The translations under genes and the position numbers were made by a program. A stretch of 14,406 nt of DNA from CAYYWW01 sp964475515 (lineage in GTDB: Archaea > Aenigmatarchaeota > Aenigmatarchaeia > QMZP01): contig CAYYWW010000024.1 of assembly GCA_964475515.1 (NCBI GenBank), positions 1-14,406 on the forward strand, in the 5' to 3' direction. Numbering within the stretch: the first letter of the stretch is position 1; each line of letters begins with the position of its first letter. Shown here piece by piece: positions 11,926 to 14,406 of the stretch. The notes beneath the pieces were generated by a model. It had not been told where the DNA came from. It saw only the letters and a program-made list of their open reading frames with translations, and ran no database searches.

Positions 11926-13650
11926 CTATTTTGATTTTCCAAACTGCATTTTATATAACCGTTCTATTCTCTTTATTGTATCTGCCTCTTCCGGTCCTTT
12001 GTCGAATCTTATTCTAACAACTCTCGGAAATCTCAATGCATAACCGGATTCGTAGTTTGGCGACTTCTGAATCTCTTCATAAGCAACCTCTACAACAACC
12101 TTTGGTTTAATTTTAACAACATTTCCCAGCTCTTGTGTTATATAAGGCTTCAACATATCTGTGAGTTGTTTGAAACTAACACCTGTTTCTTCTTTTTCTT
12201 TTATACCTGTTCCTATCATCCCACACTCTAAAAAGTTGCCTTCCTCATCTCTACAGCCCAGAACAAAAGAACTTAAGAAACCCGCACGTTTTCCTGTGCC
12301 CCACTGTGCACCTATTATAACAAGATCTAAGTTTTCCATGACTGGCTTTACTTTCAGCCATCCTCCTGCTACCCTTCTTCCGGGTTGGTATTTGGCATCC
12401 AGATTTTTTACAATAAGTCCTTCTTGCCCTGCTCTGAGGGCTTCTTTATAAAATTTTTCAGCTTTTTTCAGGTCTTTGGTCTCAAGAGCTTTGGCGAGCT
12501 GGAATTTTCCTTCTATCGGCTTTATAATTTTTTTAAGCAAGTCTCTTCTCTTCCTAAGAGGTTCGTCAAACAATTCTTTCCCATTGAGATACACGATTTC
12601 GAATAAATTGACTTGTATAGGAATTTCCTTGACCATTTTTTCAATATCGTATTTTCTTTTTATTCTCTGACTAAGAAACTGAAATGGCATTGGTTTTCCT
12701 GTTTTCTTGTCGAAACCTATCATTTCACCTTCTATTATACACTCTTCTGCTTTCACAGCTTTCATTACATATTCTCTGAGCTCTGGAAATTGTTTTGTTA
12801 TGTTTTCCAGTCTTCTTGTGTAAAACCATAGCTTATCTCCTTTTTTATGTATGATTATTCTTGCCCCGTCATACTTGTATTCCAAGATAGGATGTTCAAA
12901 TGCTTCCAGTGCTTCTTTCAGTCCTGGAGATTTTTCCGCAAGTAACACGTGGTAAGGTTTTCCAACTTCGAGCTTAACTTTTTTTAACCCAGTAACACCT
13001 TTCTCCTTTGCAATTTTCGCTATTTCTCCGTAATCTGGGCGTAAAAACCATGCCCATTCAACTGCCTTAGTTTCTTCCTTCAAATCTTTAAGCTCCTTGC
13101 CCTCTTTATTAAGAAAAGCCATAACAATAGCATCTCTCACAACACCTTCAGCAACTCCTATTCTCAAATCCCCAAGAACTGTTCTTACTATGTACTTAGC
13201 TTCCTTCGGTTTGGATGATATAAGTAGTTCTGCTATTAGTTTAAACTTTTTCTCTTGGGAACCCTTACCTTCTAGTCTCGCGGTTTTTATTAAATTTTCA
13301 TATACCATCTCAACGGTCAATGGTTTTTGAAAGAGCGTTTTTTGTTTTCTTTTAGATATTATCTCTTCAGCTACCAATCCGTAGTCGCCTGTTTTCTTGA
13401 AACTATCTATTATTCTTTCACTCGAAAATCCGCTTGCCATGCTTAATATTTTCGGCATAGATAAATCAGATATTCCTATTTCCTCTTCACTCCAAGAAGG
13501 AAACAACCTTCCCTGTATAAGCAGAACAACCTTAGGTAGAAGATCTGTGTCGGCCTTCTTGAACAGACTTGCAATTATTTCTATTTTTTTCAGTCTTTCA
13601 GAAGTGTTTTCTAGTTTTTCGTAAACTTCTACTAACTCAGAATAATCCAT
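11926..13650 (-). CDS. lig: ATP-dependent DNA ligase
   Basis: A 574-residue protein of normal archaeal length that seals nicks during replication and repair. Order: N-terminal DNA-binding domain (1-230), nucleotidyltransferase domain (about 230-435) and C-terminal OB fold (about 436-574). The adenylated lysine is K259 in motif I E-Y-K-Y-D-G. Further motifs are E-G-E-M-I-G (308-313), L-F-E-I-V-Y-L-N-G (349-357), E-G-L-I-V-K (410-415) and W-L-K-V-K (431-435). Q103-K-T-L-F107 in the DNA-binding domain matches the PCNA-binding QKSFF known at the same place in Pyrococcus furiosus ligase. All catalytic residues are present. It lies between L10e and TrmB on the same strand, with 96-base gaps on both sides, so it is probably transcribed alone. 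Confidence 0.97.
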   Translation of the reverse strand: MDYSELVEVYEKLENTSERLKKIEIIASLFKKADTDLLPKVVLLIQGRLFPSWSEEEIGISDLSMPKILSMASGFSSERIIDSFKKTGDYGLVAEEIISKRKQKTLFQKPLTVEMVYENLIKTARLEGKGSQEKKFKLIAELLISSKPKEAKYIVRTVLGDLRIGVAEGVVRDAIVMAFLNKEGKELKDLKEETKAVEWAWFLRPDYGEIAKIAKEKGVTGLKKVKLEVGKPYHVLLAEKSPGLKEALEAFEHPILEYKYDGARIIIHKKGDKLWFYTRRLENITKQFPELREYVMKAVKAEECIIEGEMIGFDKKTGKPMPFQFLSQRIKRKYDIEKMVKEIPIQVNLFEIVYLNGKELFDEPLRKRRDLLKKIIKPIEGKFQLAKALETKDLKKAEKFYKEALRAGQEGLIVKNLDAKYQPGRRVAGGWLKVKPVMENLDLVIIGAQWGTGKRAGFLSSFVLGCRDEEGNFLECGMIGTGIKEKEETGVSFKQLTDMLKPYITQELGNVVKIKPKVVVEVAYEEIQKSPNYESGYALRFPRVVRIRFDKGPEEADTIKRIERLYKMQFGKSK

Positions 13651-13734
13651 ATTTATAATTAGTTAATGAACTTTAATTGATTCGTTATCAAATTTCTGAT
13701 AATTATTAGTTTTGTTTCTAAAAGCAGTAATATT

Positions 13735-13746
13735 TTTTGGAAAAAA
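13735..13746 (-). terminator. T-tract terminator after the L10e gene
   Basis: On the minus strand, TTTTTTCCAAAA begins immediately after the L10e stop codon. A T6 run at this place is the usual archaeal termination signal. A small inverted repeat (TTATCA/TGATAA, 13685-13702) lies further down, before the ligase gene. Confidence 0.45.
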
Positions 13747-14268
13747 TTAAGACTCGATAGGCATGATTCTACACGGAACTGGAACCTTGCTGCTAGCCAC
13801 TTTGAGAGCTTTTTTCACTACATTTTCAGCTCCTTTATTGGCCCTCACTTCAACTATCTGCTGACCTTGTTTGACTTGCGCAGCTGTTCCTATGACCTTT
13901 CCAAAAGCAAGTCGCATACCTGTTTGAAATCTGTCAGCCCCTGCTCCTGTTGCCAGAACATTTTCTCTTAGAACATGGTGGGGATAAACCAAAATCTTGG
14001 CGAAATAGTTTTCTTTGCCAAGATTTTTCTCTAAAACCTTGTTCAGAGCTACACGGACAGCTTCCAAGGCATTGTGTCTTATTTGAACATCCTCTTTTAC
14101 AAAAAGGCCATACCTCAAAGGAAATTGTTTTTTGGGATTTCCTAATTCAAATTTTCGTATTTTTATACTTGGCGCTCCTTTGACATAACTCAGCTTAGGC
14201 TTACGTCTGCTTTGTCTTGTGTATGGCCGTTCAATCTTCCTATAGCATTTTGCTGGTCTCAAACCCAT
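13747..14268 (-). CDS. rpl10e: 50S ribosomal protein L10e (uL16 family)
   Basis: A 173-residue protein starting MGLRPAKCYRKIERPYTRQS, the conserved L10e N-terminus. It continues through K-G-A-P-S-I-K-I-R-K-F and G-N-P-K-K-Q-F-P-L, then R-I-R-x-like Q-I-R-H-N-A-L-E-A-V-R-V-A-L-N-K. The segment Y-P-H-H-V-L-R-E-N and the A-T-G-A-G-A-D-R-F-Q-T-G-M-R loop are the family's signature; that loop reaches toward the tRNA in the peptidyl-transferase region. This is the archaeal/eukaryotic version of bacterial L16. The length and all conserved stretches are normal. The start is fixed by GGTGAT four bases upstream. It appears to be a single-gene unit. Confidence 0.97.
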   Translation of the reverse strand: MGLRPAKCYRKIERPYTRQSRRKPKLSYVKGAPSIKIRKFELGNPKKQFPLRYGLFVKEDVQIRHNALEAVRVALNKVLEKNLGKENYFAKILVYPHHVLRENVLATGAGADRFQTGMRLAFGKVIGTAAQVKQGQQIVEVRANKGAENVVKKALKVASSKVPVPCRIMPIES

Positions 14269-14271
14269 AAT

Positions 14272-14312
14272 ATCACCATAATACCCTTTTATGTATATTT
14301 TGATTTTATATA
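14272..14312 (-). promoter_or_regulatory. Promoter and Shine-Dalgarno of rpl10e
   Basis: TATATAAAA (14304-14312, minus strand) is centred about 40 nt before the ATG. GGTGAT (14272-14277) lies just upstream of the start. Together they predict a short leader of roughly 13 nt. Confidence 0.55.
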
Positions 14313-14372
14313 CTTTTTTATTTATGCATTGGAGACTGTTAAGTTAAGGTTATAAAACAATTATACAGCATT

Positions 14373-14388
14373 GCAAAACTTTTAATCC
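14373..14388 (+). promoter_or_regulatory. Possible rightward promoter for a gene beyond the window
   Basis: GCAAAACTTTTAATCC resembles a BRE plus TATA arrangement on the plus strand. The expected transcript start falls at or just past the window's right edge. The final 126 bases (14281-14406) otherwise hold only the rpl10e promoter; no gene or tRNA was seen. Confidence 0.3.
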
Positions 14389-14406
14389 ACTCTCCCAATT
14401 TCTCTA

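Noticed and set aside
14330..14406. tRNA or end of a minus-strand gene at the right edge
   Set aside because: No cloverleaf arms or T-loop sequence were found, and open readings from the edge are at most about 21 codons before a stop.

Overview
The window is a compact, AT-rich stretch of archaeal chromosome. The evidence is a set of archaeal information-processing genes: a C/D-box fibrillarin (flpA), ribosomal protein L10e, a single-polypeptide ATP-dependent DNA ligase with a PCNA-binding motif, a TrmB-type regulator, an AMMECR1-family protein, an Fcf1/VapC9-like PIN protein and a DHH phosphoesterase. TATA boxes centred about 25-30 nt before start codons (apparently leaderless first genes) and GGTGAT-type Shine-Dalgarno sites before others also fit. 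Many short genes without recognisable homology and very tight spacing suggest a small-genome uncultivated lineage such as DPANN. That placement is inference; the domain Archaea is secure.

Layout. At 1-1210, a cut-off charged helical protein (minus strand) lies divergent from a small unknown protein and a PIN nuclease (plus). At 1226-4536 there is a tight seven-gene minus-strand operon. Every product starts with a short basic leader ending in K-A, K-G, K-L-G or K-A-T-G, followed by one hydrophobic segment, as in archaeal type IV pilin-like (class III signal peptide) proteins. Its first two genes encode only 38 and 57 residues, its fifth-from-last product is a 12-cysteine protein, and its last is a sequon-rich 380-aa protein. 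A 75-aa single-span membrane protein diverges from it at 4597, apparently sharing a palindromic TATA element. At 4831-6582, AMMECR1 and DHH genes form a second divergent pair, also with a palindromic TATA core between them.

At 6706-9768 a minus-strand run holds a three-gene operon (winged-helix regulator with a C-terminal domain resembling archaeal S-layer C-terminal regions, a 269-aa protein with faint phosphoribosyltransferase-like patterns, a 208-aa unknown) and then flpA, which has its own TATA box inside the end of the 208-aa gene. A 237-base intergenic region with two inverted repeats separates this run from a plus-strand pair: a protein with three four-cysteine zinc sites and a translationally overlapping 170-aa unknown. 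From 11011 to 14268 the minus strand carries TrmB, DNA ligase and L10e, each apparently a separate transcription unit.

The most unusual parts are the pilin-like operon with no assembly ATPase or platform gene nearby, and the unrecognised divergent 3+2 gene locus around 7.4-11.0 kb. No CRISPR, IS element, tRNA or rRNA was seen.
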